64,000 bases of DNA, taken from the NCBI RefSeq assembly GCF_001905885.1, contig NZ_LIYH01000003.1, forward strand, positions 248,001 through 312,000. The letters run 5' to 3'. The stretch comes from Streptomyces sp. CB03234. GTDB lineage: Bacteria > Actinomycetota > Actinomycetes > Streptomycetales > Streptomycetaceae. Positions 7,961 through 17,532 of this stretch are shown here, one piece after another. The notes under the pieces are model-generated. The model saw only the letters and a list, made by a program, of their open reading frames with translations. It made no database searches and was not told the origin of the DNA. How positions within the stretch are numbered: position 1 is the stretch's first letter; each line of letters opens with the position of its first letter. The position numbers and the translations under genes were made by a program.

Positions 7961-9607
7961 GTGAACAGGTCCAATGGTGACGCCGGCAACCGGTCCATAG
8001 CGGCGGGGGCGGACTTCCTCCAGCTGAACATCGCCGAGGCCCCGGCGGGCAGGATGTCGGAGTGGCTCGCCGACCGGCTGCGGCACGCCATCGCGGACGG
8101 CAGCCTGCCGGTGGGCAGTCGGCTGCCTGCCACCCGGGTGCTCGCCGGTGAACTGCGCGTCTCGCGCGGGGTGGTGACAGAGGCGTACCAGCGGCTGACG
8201 GAGGACGGACACGTGGTGGGTCGCCGTCGTGGTGGCACGATCGTGGTGGCGGCCCCGCTCACCACGCCGCAGGCCTCCGCGCGGCCCGCCGGCCCCGGGG
8301 TCGTGAAGCGTGGCTCCTCGCCGGGTCCCCTCCTCCGCGAGCCGGAGCGGAGACGGGTCGCGGGAGGACCGGGAGCCGCGGAAGACCCCGAGCCCGAGGC
8401 GCTGTTCACCGCGCGCCCCGGCCCGGACGTCTTCGACGCCCTGCGGGCGGCGCCTGCACGGATCGACCTGTCACCGGGCGTGCCCGACCTCGCCGCGTTC
8501 CCCCGCACGGCGTGGCTGCGCACCGAACGCGCCGTGCTGAACGACCTGTTCGCCCGCGATCTCGGGTACGGGGATCCACGCGGAGCGCCGGAGCTGCGGC
8601 GTGCCGTGGCCGACTGGCTGGCGCGCAACCGCGGGTTCAGGCCCGACCCGGACGAGGTGCTCGTCACCTCCGGCACCGCGCAGGCGCTCGGGCTGCTCGG
8701 CCAGGTCCTCCACGGCGACGGCGTGCGCGCCATGGCGGTGGAGGACCCGTGCTCGCTGGGCGCCCGCCAGCACCTGCACCAGCACCGCCTGACCACCCCG
8801 CCGGTCCCCGTGGACGGCGACGGCGTCCGCGTCGACGCGCTGCGCGCGACGGGCGCCCCGGCAGTGCTGCTGACTCCGGCCCACCAGTTCCCCACGGGCG
8901 TGGTGCTCAGCGGGGCCCGGCGCCGTGAGCTGATGCGGTGGGCGGTCGGCGAGGGCGGTCTGGTCGTCGAGGACGACTACGACGCCGAGCACCGGTACGA
9001 CCGGCCGCCGGTCCCCGCGCTGCGCTCGGTGCTGGCGGAGCACGTCTGCTACGCCGGCAGCGTGTCGAAGCTCCTGGCACCGGCGCTGCGGATCGGCTGG
9101 ATGATCGCGCCGCGCGCCTACCGGGGCGACCTCGTGGACGCGAAGCGCTACGCCGACCTGGGCAACGCCACCCTGCCGCAGCTGGTGCTGGCCCGGCTGA
9201 TGGACTCGGGTGCGATGGAACGGCACCTGCGGCTGCTGCGCCGCCGGCACCGGCAGCGCCGGGACGCGATGATCGCCGCGATCCGGACGCACCTGCCGGG
9301 TGCCGTCGTGGGCGGTGCCGCGGCCGGCCTGCATCTGACGGTCATGTTCGGCAGCCGCTTCGACGACACCGCCCTTGCCGCGGCGGCACTGGCCCGCGGC
9401 GTGAAGACACAGCCACTGTCCTGGCACCGCCAGTCGCCCGGCCCGCCCGGGCTGGTCCTCGGCTACGCGGCGGGCACTCCCACCGGCATCGCCGAGGGTG
9501 TCGCGCTGCTGGGCGCCGCCCTGCGAGGGCAGACCGCTTGCGGCGGCCGCCGGGCTCACTCGCCGAGTGCGAAGGTGCCGAACCGGGCGGGTCCGGTGGG
9601 CCGGTAG
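7961..9607 (+). CDS. MocR/PdxR-family regulator (GntR HTH fused to aminotransferase)
   Basis: The N-terminal GntR winged helix (MSEWLADRLRHAIADGSLPV, then LRVSRGVVTEAYQRL) is joined by a Pro/Gly-rich linker to a fold-type I aminotransferase-like domain. The PLP lysine is in YAGSVSKLLAPALRIGW. Family members use PLP or an amino acid-PLP adduct as effector. I chose GTG 7961, because earlier starts would run into the divergent exporter gene; ATG 8054 is an alternative. The neighbouring exporter is the likely target. The 3' end overlaps the convergent reductase gene by 52 bases, so the last residues are unlikely to be conserved. Confidence 0.92.
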   Translation: MNRSNGDAGNRSIAAGADFLQLNIAEAPAGRMSEWLADRLRHAIADGSLPVGSRLPATRVLAGELRVSRGVVTEAYQRLTEDGHVVGRRRGGTIVVAAPLTTPQASARPAGPGVVKRGSSPGPLLREPERRRVAGGPGAAEDPEPEALFTARPGPDVFDALRAAPARIDLSPGVPDLAAFPRTAWLRTERAVLNDLFARDLGYGDPRGAPELRRAVADWLARNRGFRPDPDEVLVTSGTAQALGLLGQVLHGDGVRAMAVEDPCSLGARQHLHQHRLTTPPVPVDGDGVRVDALRATGAPAVLLTPAHQFPTGVVLSGARRRELMRWAVGEGGLVVEDDYDAEHRYDRPPVPALRSVLAEHVCYAGSVSKLLAPALRIGWMIAPRAYRGDLVDAKRYADLGNATLPQLVLARLMDSGAMERHLRLLRRRHRQRRDAMIAAIRTHLPGAVVGGAAAGLHLTVMFGSRFDDTALAAAALARGVKTQPLSWHRQSPGPPGLVLGYAAGTPTGIAEGVALLGAALRGQTACGGRRAHSPSAKVPNRAGPVGR

Positions 9608-10176
9608 GTCTGGATGGTGATGCCGGTGGACGTGGTGCGGTGGCCGGTGAGTCCGAAGGCGGTCGGGGCGCCCCCGTCGGGGAAGAGGCGGCGGCCCTTG
9701 CCGAGGAAGACCGGGAAGACGAGGAGGTTGAGCTCGTCGAGCAGGCCGAGCGCGATGAGGCTCTGGGCGAGCCGGGCGCTGCCGTGGACCTGGATCTCGC
9801 GGCCGGGCCGCTGCTTGAGGCGCTCGACCTCCTCGGTGAGGTCGCCGCTGATGACGGTGGAGTTGTTCCAGTCGGCCTTGTCGAGGGTCCGGGAGACCAC
9901 GTACTTGGGCAGGCTGTTGAGGCGGCTCGCGATCAGGTCGTTCTCGTCGGTGACCTTCGGCCAGTACGAGGCGAAGATCTCGTACGTCCGCCGGCCGAGC
10001 AGGAAGGCGTCCACCCGCCCGAAGACGTCGTCCATGAACCGGCCGAAGTCCTCGTCCGCGAACGGGACGCTCCAGCCGCCGTACTCGAAGCCGTCGGTGC
10101 GGTCCTCGTCGGGGCCGCCGGGGGCCTGCATCACTCCGTCGAGCGTCATGAAGGTGGTGAGGGTGAGCTTGGCCAT
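9556..10176 (-). CDS. Dihydrofolate reductase/RibD C-terminal family protein
   Basis: A 206-residue protein beginning MAKLTLTTFMTLDGVMQAPG, the usual opening of the stand-alone RibD_C/YyaP-type reductase-fold family. The nucleotide-binding region shows FLLGRRTYEIFASYW and later EIQVHGSARLAQSL. It is a predicted NADPH-dependent reductase; the substrate is unknown and most homologues are uncharacterised. The start at 10176 is preceded by GAAAGG at a good distance. It overlaps the tail of the convergent MocR gene. Confidence 0.9.
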   Translation of the reverse strand: MAKLTLTTFMTLDGVMQAPGGPDEDRTDGFEYGGWSVPFADEDFGRFMDDVFGRVDAFLLGRRTYEIFASYWPKVTDENDLIASRLNSLPKYVVSRTLDKADWNNSTVISGDLTEEVERLKQRPGREIQVHGSARLAQSLIALGLLDELNLLVFPVFLGKGRRLFPDGGAPTAFGLTGHRTTSTGITIQTYRPTGPARFGTFALGE

Positions 10177-10282
10177 GGCCGGTGCCTTTCGTTTCCGTTC
10201 CGTCGGTTCCTCATCGTGCGTCACAGGGGCAGACCCCGCCTGCGCGCGGAACTCATCGGTCACGACGGAACGGAAAAGCGCG

Positions 10283-10316
10283 GGGGCGCACCGGTGCTGT
10301 CCTTCCGGTGCGCCCC
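10283..10316. terminator. Hairpin terminator of the allB-alc operon
   Basis: A perfect 12-base stem (GGGGCGCACCGG / CCGGTGCGCCCC) with a 10-base loop lies 36 bases past the allantoicase stop. Read on the minus strand, a pyrimidine-rich stretch with TTTT follows. It is well placed to end the allB-alc transcript. Confidence 0.75.
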
Positions 10317-10351
10317 TCGCATACGGGCAGGTGTCGTGCTGCCCGAGTCGG

Positions 10352-11473
10352 TCAGCTCAGCTCGTCGTGGCGGGCCGCCAGGCGCTTGGCGCCCTCGTCC
10401 GTGAGCGAGCCGAACAGGCGGAGGCGGGAGATGCCGCCGTCCGGGTAGATGTCGATGCGGACGTGGGTGCCCACGACCGGCTCCGGCAGGACGAACCGGT
10501 GGTTGGTGTCCGGCTGGAGGCGGGTGCGCGGCAGGAACTCCGTCCAGTCGCCGCCCTCTCCGTCCCGTACGGACAGAGCGGCCCAGCCGGCACTGTTGCC
10601 CTTCAGGTACGCGGTGTCGATCTCGACCGCGCGGATCGCGGACTGCTCGACGAGCTGGTAGCGGATCCAGTCGTTGCCCTTGTCGCGGCGGCGGCGGGTC
10701 TCCCAGCCGTCGTCCATCTTGCGGGAGCGGCCGGGCTGGATGGTGTTGGTGGCCGGCGAGTAGAACCGGTCGGAGGCGTCCTCGACGCGGCCGCCGTTCT
10801 CCAGCGCGACGACGTCGAAGGTGCCCAGCACGCCGAGCCACGCCGGGTCGGGGGCGACCTCGCCGTAGACGCGCAGGCGGGCGATGCCGCCGTCGGGGTG
10901 CTGCTTGACGCGCAGGTGCGTGAAGCGCCGCTCCACGTCGACGGAGAAACCATTCGCCGCGTGGCCGCCGATGGCGGTGCGCGGGACGAGCGTCGTCCAC
11001 TCGACGTCGTCGGCCAGCAGCTGCTCGGGCGACGGGGAGCCGGCCACGGAGGTCGCCTCGATGGAGACGGCCTGCGGGTAGTTGCCGCGGAAGTGGGCGG
11101 TGTCGACGACGATGCCGCGGATGACACCGGGCGCGCCGAGGCGTACCAGCGCCCAGTCGTGGTCGGCGTCCGTCGGGTGGGGCTCGGTGGCGGAGACACC
11201 GCGGCGGCGGCGCGTCTCCCAGCCGTCCATGATCTTGCCCTTGTGGCCGAAGTGCTCGGGGTCGAACTCGGCGGGCTCCGGCTTGAGCATGTTCTCGCGC
11301 TCGGCGAAGAACTCGTCGTTGGCGGCGATGACGCCCGCGCCGAGGCGGCGGTCGGCCAGGTCGACGAGGCCGGTGAAGGGGAAGTCGGCGGTGCGGTAGT
11401 CGGCGTACGGGTCACCGCCGCCGTACGGGCTGGCGTCGCCGGTGAAGGACGGTATGACGGTCACGGGTGTCAC
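10352..11473 (-). CDS. alc: Allantoicase
   Basis: Allantoicase hydrolyses allantoate to ureidoglycolate and urea. The 373-residue protein shows the internal duplication of the family. The first copy has [13 protein letters not shown], and HDWALVRLG followed by HFRGNYP. The second has [13 protein letters not shown], and NDWIRYQL followed by YLKGNSAGW. Each half also ends in a [11 protein letters not shown] or [15 protein letters not shown] strand. The GTG start overlaps the allantoinase stop (GTGA), so the two are translationally coupled. This is the ureidoglycolate-forming route; no allantoate amidohydrolase is seen in the window. Confidence 0.96.
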   Translation of the reverse strand: MTPVTVIPSFTGDASPYGGGDPYADYRTADFPFTGLVDLADRRLGAGVIAANDEFFAERENMLKPEPAEFDPEHFGHKGKIMDGWETRRRRGVSATEPHPTDADHDWALVRLGAPGVIRGIVVDTAHFRGNYPQAVSIEATSVAGSPSPEQLLADDVEWTTLVPRTAIGGHAANGFSVDVERRFTHLRVKQHPDGGIARLRVYGEVAPDPAWLGVLGTFDVVALENGGRVEDASDRFYSPATNTIQPGRSRKMDDGWETRRRRDKGNDWIRYQLVEQSAIRAVEIDTAYLKGNSAGWAALSVRDGEGGDWTEFLPRTRLQPDTNHRFVLPEPVVGTHVRIDIYPDGGISRLRLFGSLTDEGAKRLAARHDELS

Positions 11474-12816
11474 TTGTTCCTTTCGAGCAGCCGGCCGGTC
11501 GGCTCGGCCACGGTGCCGTTGTCGGCGATGCGTACGCCGCGCAGCCAGGTGGACTTGACGACGCCGTGCAGGGTCTTGCCCGCGTACGCCGTGACCTGGT
11601 TGCGGTGGTGGAGCTCGGCCGGGTCGACGGTGAAGGTCTCGTCGGGCGCCAGGACCGCGAAGTCGGCGTCCCGGCCGGGCTCGATGGCGCCCTTGCGGTC
11701 CAGCCCCGCGAGGCCGGCCGGGGCGGTGGACATCCAGCGGACGACGTCCTCCAGGGTGCGGCCGCGGCGGCGGGCCTCGGTCCAGATGGCGGGCAGGCCC
11801 AGCTGGAGGGAGGAGATGCCGCCCCAGGCGGTGGAGAAGTCGGGGGTCTTGAGGTCGGCGGTGGAGGGCGAGTGGTCGGAGACGATGCAGTCGATCGTCC
11901 CGTCGGCGAGGCCCTCCCACAGGGCGTCCTGGTTGGACGCCTCACGGATGGGCGGGCAGCACTTGAACTCGGTCGCGCCGTCCGGGACCTCCTCGGCCGT
12001 GAGGGTGAGAAAGTGCGGGCAGGTCTCGACGGTCACCCGGACGCCCTCGCGGCGGGCGGCGGCGATCATCGGCAGCGCGTCGCTGGAGGAGAGGTGGAGC
12101 ACGTGCACGCGCGCGTTGAGCCGCCTCGCCTGGTTGATGAGGTTCTCGATGGCGGTGTTCTCGGCGTCGCGCGGCCGGGAGGCGAGGAAGTCGGCGTACT
12201 TCGGGGAGCTCTTCTGCGGGGCCGCCTCGAGGTGGTGCGGGTCCTCGGCGTGCACGATCATCAGGCCGCCGAAGCCGGCGATCTCGGCGAGCGAGGCGGC
12301 GAGCTGCTCCTGGTCCAGCTGCGGGAACTCCTCCACGCCGGAGGGCGACAGGAAGCACTTGAAGCCGAAGACGCCGGCGTCGTGCAGCGGGCGGAGGTCC
12401 TTGACGTTGTCCGGCAGGGCGCCGCCCCAGAAGCCGACGTCGATGTGCGCCTTGGGCCGCGCCACCTCCTGCTTGGTCCGCAGGTGGTCGACCGTCGTGG
12501 TCGGCGGCAGGGAGTTGAGCGGCATGTCGATGAGGGTGGTGATGCCACCGGCGGCGGCCGCGCGGGTGGCGGTCCAGAAACCCTCCCAATGGGTGCGGCC
12601 GGGGTCGTTCACATGCACATGGGTGTCGACCAGGCCGGGGAGGACGACGTGGTCACCGACATCCTCCAGCCGGGCGCCCGCGGGCACCTCGGCGTCGTGG
12701 GGCAGCACCGCCGCGATCCGGCCCCCGGCGACGGCGACGGAGGCGGGGCGGGTGCCCTCGGGGGTGATGACGCGCGTCGAGCGCAGCACCAGAGTCACGT
12801 CCGTGCCTTGTTCCAC
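11470..12816 (-). CDS. allB: Allantoinase
   Basis: A metal-dependent cyclic amidohydrolase that opens allantoin to allantoate. Visible metal ligands are the HVH of [16 protein letters not shown], the carboxylatable Lys in [27 protein letters not shown] and the Asp in CIVSDHSP. The start is uncertain. GTG codons at 12846, 12834, 12816 and 12798 and a TTG at 12873 are all in frame, within a repetitive leader. I chose GTG 12816, which gives 448 residues, the usual length. GTG 12798 has the better ribosome-binding site (AAGG). The TTG lies inside operator element B, which argues against it. It is divergent from allR. Confidence 0.93.
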   Translation of the reverse strand: MEQGTDVTLVLRSTRVITPEGTRPASVAVAGGRIAAVLPHDAEVPAGARLEDVGDHVVLPGLVDTHVHVNDPGRTHWEGFWTATRAAAAGGITTLIDMPLNSLPPTTTVDHLRTKQEVARPKAHIDVGFWGGALPDNVKDLRPLHDAGVFGFKCFLSPSGVEEFPQLDQEQLAASLAEIAGFGGLMIVHAEDPHHLEAAPQKSSPKYADFLASRPRDAENTAIENLINQARRLNARVHVLHLSSSDALPMIAAARREGVRVTVETCPHFLTLTAEEVPDGATEFKCCPPIREASNQDALWEGLADGTIDCIVSDHSPSTADLKTPDFSTAWGGISSLQLGLPAIWTEARRRGRTLEDVVRWMSTAPAGLAGLDRKGAIEPGRDADFAVLAPDETFTVDPAELHHRNQVTAYAGKTLHGVVKSTWLRGVRIADNGTVAEPTGRLLERNK

Positions 12817-12842
12817 GTTCCCGTTCAGGTCCACGTTCCCGT
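12812..12842. repeat. Short tandem repeat at the allB 5' end
   Basis: The 13-mer TCCACGTTCCCGT occurs twice with an 18-base period (12812-12824 and 12830-12842). It creates several GTG codons in the allantoinase frame and makes the true start hard to choose. Confidence 0.7.
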
Positions 12843-12865
12843 CCACATCGCCTTCCAGATCAGCA

Positions 12866-12888
12866 TTCTTCAACGAACTGTTGAAGAA
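12866..12888. promoter_or_regulatory. Candidate operator, element B, upstream of allB
   Basis: A perfect dyad with 9-base arms, TTCTTCAAC and GTTGAAGAA, around a GAACT centre. Its core TCAAC-N5-GTTGA recurs before the uraD operon and the catalase gene, and with one change before malate synthase. It lies about 50-70 bases before the preferred allB start. The regulator that binds it is unknown. Confidence 0.65.
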
Positions 12889-12962
12889 GTGTTCACTCCG
12901 GACCCCACCTCGTCAAGGGTCACTCGGTTCGCCGCCCGGTGGCGGACAGGCCGCTTGGATGT

Positions 12963-12977
12963 TTCCATGAAGTGGAA
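12963..12977. promoter_or_regulatory. Candidate AllR operator (element A) in the allR-allB intergenic region
   Basis: TTCCATGAAGTGGAA is a perfect dyad (extended by one base each side to TTTCCA/TGGAAA). It matches the TTCC-N7-GGAA pattern seen before aceB, hyi and gcl. Its position, 186 bases before the allR start and 147 before allB, fits autoregulation. Assignment to AllR is inference from the shared gene set. Confidence 0.65.
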
Positions 12978-13162
12978 AGAGAATTTCACGTAGGAGAACG
13001 TAGCTCCCCACATGAGGAGCACGGGCAGACCTCCGCGGAACCCCGCGGACACCCGGACAAACAGCGCCTGACCGGCGAAGACGCCCCACTGCGGGCGATG
13101 TGCCCGGCGGGAGGGCCCGGTAGGCTGCTGACTTGCCCATCCGCCTCGAAAGGACCGTTGAC

Positions 13163-13972
13163 GTGCCGACGTCCAGCGCCAGCACCACCGACGCCGCCAA
13201 GCCCGCCGCCGCGAGCGGCGGTGTCCAGTCCCTGGAGCGTGCCTTCGACCTTCTGGAGCGGATGGCCGACGCCGGGGGCGAGGTCGGGCTGAGCGAGCTC
13301 TCCTCCAGCAGCGGACTGCCGCTGCCCACCATCCACCGCCTGATGCGCACGCTGGTCGCCTGCGGGTACGTACGCCAGCAGCCCAACCGCCGGTACGCTC
13401 TCGGCCCCCGGCTCATCCGCCTCGGCGAGTCCGCCGCCCGCCTCCTCGGCACCTGGGCGCGCCCCTACCTGGCCCGGCTGGTCGAGGAGACCGGCGAGAC
13501 CGCGAACATGGCGCTGCTCGACGGTGACGAGATCGTGTACGTCGCGCAGGTGCCGTCCAAGCACTCGATGCGGATGTTCACCGAGGTCGGCCGGCGCGTG
13601 CTGCCGCACTCCACCGGCGTGGGCAAGGCCCTCCTCGCGAACACCCCGCCGGAGGAGGTACGGGCGCTGCTGGCCCGCACCGGCATGCCCGCCGCGACCG
13701 AGAAGACGATCACCACGCCCGAGGGCTTCCTGGACGCCCTGTCGCAGGTGCGCACGGCCGGGTACGCCGTCGACGACAGCGAGCAGGAGATCGGCGTCCG
13801 CTGCATCGCGGTCTCGGTGCCCGACTCCCCCACCGCCGCCGCCATCTCCATCTCGGGCCCGGCGGGCCGGGTCACGGAGGCGGCGACGGAACGGATCGTC
13901 CCGATCCTCCAGGGCATCGCCAAGGAACTCTCCACGGCCCTGGCGAACCCCGCCAACAACGGCCAGGCCTGA
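13163..13972 (+). CDS. allR: IclR-family regulator of allantoin/glyoxylate genes (AllR)
   Basis: A 269-residue IclR-type repressor. The N-terminal winged helix covers about residues 20-85 (GGVQSLERAFDLLERM, then LSELSSSSGLPLPTIHRLMR). The C-terminal effector domain carries GETANMALLDGDEIVYVAQV, LPHSTGVGKALLA and EQEIGVRCIAVSV. In Streptomyces the IclR protein divergent from allB is AllR, which represses allantoin and glyoxylate genes. The start is GTG 13163 with GAAAGGA eight bases upstream, rather than the longer frame from 13133. Element A in its promoter suggests autoregulation. Confidence 0.93.
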   Translation: MPTSSASTTDAAKPAAASGGVQSLERAFDLLERMADAGGEVGLSELSSSSGLPLPTIHRLMRTLVACGYVRQQPNRRYALGPRLIRLGESAARLLGTWARPYLARLVEETGETANMALLDGDEIVYVAQVPSKHSMRMFTEVGRRVLPHSTGVGKALLANTPPEEVRALLARTGMPAATEKTITTPEGFLDALSQVRTAGYAVDDSEQEIGVRCIAVSVPDSPTAAAISISGPAGRVTEAATERIVPILQGIAKELSTALANPANNGQA

Positions 13973-14091
13973 CCGGAGCGGCACCCCGGTGGCCCGGGGC
14001 CCGGCGCCCTGGGAGATCCGGCGCGCCCCGGGACCGGCGCCCCGGGGTCCAGCGCCCCCAACGCCCGGCGCCCCGGGTGGCGGCCGCCGGG

Positions 14092-14154
14092 GGCAATGCC
14101 CCGCACCCCCCTACGGCCGCGACCGGCCACACGCCGGCGAGCGGCGCGTGAGCC
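14092..14154. repeat. Imperfect direct repeat, copy 1
   Basis: Copy 1 of an approximately 62-base repeat whose second copy is at 14279-14340. Shared blocks include CCCCGCACCC, CTACGGCC, CGGCCACA and GCGAGCGGCGCGTG in the same order. Only a few substitutions and one- to two-base gaps separate the copies. Confidence 0.75.
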
Positions 14155-14278
14155 CTTGCCGCGCCCCGAACGGCGGCGCTCACGCTCGGGAGCGGCTGGG
14201 GGGCAGGACCCCACTCTTCCCTGCGTCCGTGATCGACCGCGGGGCCGGACGACAGCCCCACGCTCCGGGCCCACCGGA

Positions 14279-14340
14279 GGCAAGGCCCCGCACCCCTACG
14301 GCCCGCGATCGGCCACAGGCTCGCGAGCGGCGCGTGGGCC
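14279..14340. repeat. Imperfect direct repeat, copy 2
   Basis: Copy 2 of the repeat at 14092-14154, starting about 187 bases later in the same orientation. It lies in the non-coding stretch between allR and the ABC transporter. No mobile-element ends or target duplications are visible. Confidence 0.75.
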
Positions 14341-14517
14341 GGAGGCCGAGCCCGGTCGCTTGCCGCCGGCAGCGGGGCCCGGTCCGTTCCGGAACAAGGT
14401 CGAGCCGTAGGGCCCTGACGGACGGACACCGGTCCGACGAGCCCCGGCCGCGGGCGGCACGCCGCCGGTCGTGCGGGGCACCGCCTCCCGCGTCCGACCG
14501 GCTGAGCGGGGGCCATT

Positions 14518-15185
<668 letters not shown>

Positions 15186-15189
<4 letters not shown>

Positions 15190-16253
15190 CGGGCGCTCCC
15201 GAGCGCGGTGAGAGGGTCGACGGCGGTGATCCGCCGGATGGACAGGGCCGCGCCGAGCATCCCGAGCGCGGCCATCACTGCGGCCGGGCCGAGGACGGTG
15301 AGCGGCTCCAGTACGAAGGGCACGTCACCCCCGCCGACCACCGCGCCGATGCCCGCCGCGAGCCCCGTCCCGAGCAGCGTCCCGGCGACCAGCACGACCA
15401 CCGCCTGCCCGAGCGCGTCCTTCAACAGATAGAAGGTCGAGGCGCCGAGCGCCTTCAGCACCGCCACGTCGCCACTGCGCTGGATCGTCCACACCGTGAA
15501 GAACGCCCCGATGACGAGCGCCGAGATCACGAACAGGAAGCCGCGCATCAGCTGCAGCGAACCGTTCTCGGCCCGGTAGGAGCCGATGGCGGTGAGCGCC
15601 TCGTCGACGGTCGTACTGCGCGTACCGGCCGCCTCGTCGCCCGCCGCGAGCCCCGCGCCCTCGCCCCTCAGCGCGATGACGGTGGCCCCGCCGCGGCCGC
15701 CGAGCACCTGCCAGTCGGCCAGCGACGTCCACACCACCGGCGTATGACTGTACGAGGCGTCCCCGGCGACCGCCGCGACCGTGACCTCACGCGGCCCGAT
15801 CCGCACCCGGTCGCCCGCCCGGACCGCCAGCTCCTCGGCCGCAGGCTCCGAGAGCACGACCCGCCCGGGGCCCAGCTCGCCGCTCCCGGGCGCGACCCCG
15901 GCGCCCGGCCGCGTACCGAAGGCGGAGACGGCCGCCGTACGGTCCCCGGCCGCCGCGTCGAGCGTGCGGATGCCGACCGGCTCGGCGGCGGTGACGCCCG
16001 GCTGCCGCTGCCACGTCCGCCACGCGCGGTCGGTCACGGCCGAGTCGGTGAACGACACCGGGCGGCCGGGGGGCGGGGCGGCGAAGGCGAGCCGGTCGGC
16101 GGGCAGCCCGGTGATCGCCGAGACGTTCTCCCGCGCGAGCCCGGCCGTCAGCCCGGACAGCAGTCCGACGAGCAGGGTGATCAGCACGATCACCGTACCC
16201 ATCAGCGTGAATCGCCCCTTGGCGAAGCGTAGGTCTCTCCATGCCACGAACAT
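15186..16253 (-). CDS. ABC transporter permease (FtsX/MacB-like)
   Basis: A 355-residue permease with the FtsX plan. One N-terminal helix (FTLMGTVIVLITLLVGLLSG) is followed by a large extracytoplasmic domain (about residues 45-225). Three C-terminal helices follow, with VWTIQRSGDVAVLKALGASTF in the cytoplasmic coupling region. The start is ATG 16253 (MFVAWRDLRFAKGRF); an upstream in-frame start at 16316 would run across the palindrome at 16313. It is the partner of the ATPase at 14518. The gene is divergent from the kinase at 16366. Confidence 0.92.
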
Positions 16254-16312
16254 GTCCGCCAGCCTGCCGACGGTCCGCCCGCGCGGGCATCGAGCGCCGG
16301 ATGGGCCGGTCA

Positions 16313-16328
16313 TCAACCTTTTGGTTGA
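16313..16328. promoter_or_regulatory. Palindromic operator candidate between transporter and two-component genes
   Basis: TCAACCTTTTGGTTGA is a perfect 6-base-arm dyad with a TTTT centre. It is AT-rich against its surroundings and lies midway in the 112-base divergent intergenic region, 38 bases from the kinase start and 60 from the permease start. NarL-type regulators often bind such dyads near the transporter they control. Binding by the response regulator at 17529 is inference. Confidence 0.6.
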
Positions 16329-16365
16329 GGGCTGCCGCGGCGGGCCCGCCTACGCTGGACGGGTC

Positions 16366-17532
16366 ATGGATCCCCGTTCGCTCACCCCCGCCCTGCGCGT
16401 CCTGCGCGTCTGTCTGCATCTGCTGGTGGCCGCGCTGCTGGCGCTCGCCGCGCTCCGCGCCGCGACCCCGGCCGCCGTCACCGCGGCGGCCGTGACGGGC
16501 GCGGTGTACGCGGTGGGGTCGGCCCTCCGCCCCGTACGCGAGTCCCGGCCGGCAGCCGCCGGGTGGCTGGCCGCCCTGTCCGCGGCCTGGCTGGTCCTGC
16601 TGGCCCTGACGCCCGACGGGCTGTGGGTCGCCTTCCCGCTGTACTTCCTGCACCTGCACCTGCTGCCCGTGCGCTGGTCCCTGCCGGCCGTGGCCGCCAC
16701 GGCGGGCGCGGCGATCATGTCGTACGTACGCCATGGCGCCCCGCTCAACCCCGGCGCGGTCATCGGGCCGCTGCTGGGCGCGGCCGTCGCGGTGGCGACC
16801 GTCCTCGGCTACCAGGCGCTGTACCGGGAGAGCGAGCGGCACCGGAGGCTGGTGGAGGAGCTGACCTCGACGCGGGCGGAGCTGGCAGCCGCCGAGCGGC
16901 ACGCGGGCACCCTGGCCGAGCGGGAGCGGCTCGCCCGCGAGATCCACGACACCCTCGCGCAGGGCCTGTCGTCGATCCAGTTGCTGCTGCGGGCGGCCGA
17001 GCGCGCCCTGCCGGACGGCTCACCGGTCGCGGCCGGGCACATCGAGCGGGCGCGGCGGACGGCCCAGGACAACCTGGCGGAGGCGCGGCGTTTCGTCCGG
17101 GCGCTGGCGCCGGCCGAGCTGGAGCACGGCTCGCTGGCGGCGGCGCTGGAGCGGCTGTGCGAGGCGGGCGGGCCCGGCCCACGCGTGCGGTTCTCGGTGA
17201 GCGGTACGCCGGTCCCGCTCCCGACGCCGTACGAGGTGGCGCTGCTGCGGATCGCCCAGTCCGCGCTGGCCAACACGGTGCGGCACGCGGGCGCCGGGCG
17301 CGCGGAGATCACGCTCACCTTCATGGACGCCTCGGTCACGCTGGACGTGGTGGACGACGGCAAGGGCTTCGACCCGCGCTCCTGGACGCCTTCTCCGGGC
17401 GGCGGTTTCGGGCTGCCGGCGATGCGGTCGCGGGCCGAGTCGCTGGGCGGGACGTTCACCGTCGAGTCGTCGCCCGGCCAGGGCACGGCCGTCGCGGTCA
17501 CTCTTCCGCTGCCGGCCGGGGAGCGCGTATGA
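16366..17532 (+). CDS. Sensor histidine kinase (HisKA_3 type)
   Basis: A 388-residue membrane kinase. About four to five hydrophobic helices fill residues 10-150. They are followed by a coiled coil, the HisKA_3 motif RLAREIHDTLAQGLSSIQLL with the phospho-accepting His, and an HATPase domain (SALANTVRHAGAG, DVVDDGKGFDP, GGGFGLPAMRSRAE). The start is ATG 16366. Its end overlaps the response regulator start (ATGA). It probably responds to an envelope signal linked to the divergent ABC transporter. Confidence 0.94.
   Translation: MDPRSLTPALRVLRVCLHLLVAALLALAALRAATPAAVTAAAVTGAVYAVGSALRPVRESRPAAAGWLAALSAAWLVLLALTPDGLWVAFPLYFLHLHLLPVRWSLPAVAATAGAAIMSYVRHGAPLNPGAVIGPLLGAAVAVATVLGYQALYRESERHRRLVEELTSTRAELAAAERHAGTLAERERLAREIHDTLAQGLSSIQLLLRAAERALPDGSPVAAGHIERARRTAQDNLAEARRFVRALAPAELEHGSLAAALERLCEAGGPGPRVRFSVSGTPVPLPTPYEVALLRIAQSALANTVRHAGAGRAEITLTFMDASVTLDVVDDGKGFDPRSWTPSPGGGFGLPAMRSRAESLGGTFTVESSPGQGTAVAVTLPLPAGERV

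Larger units (their letters stand above)
13973..14517. other. 545-base stretch without a convincing gene, rich in GC repeats
   Basis: Nothing here looks like a real coding sequence. Several long open frames exist only because the DNA is extremely GC-rich, and their Arg/Pro/Gly-rich products are not protein-like. The stretch holds repeated GGCGCCCCGGG-type words (13995-14090) and a pair of about 62-base imperfect direct repeats. It separates allR from the ABC transporter gene, and the two transcripts converge here. Confidence 0.6.

Noticed and set aside
14096..14410. Open frames on both strands in the gap after allR
   Set aside because: The frames exist on both strands because of extreme GC content and internal repeats. 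No ribosome-binding site or family match is visible.
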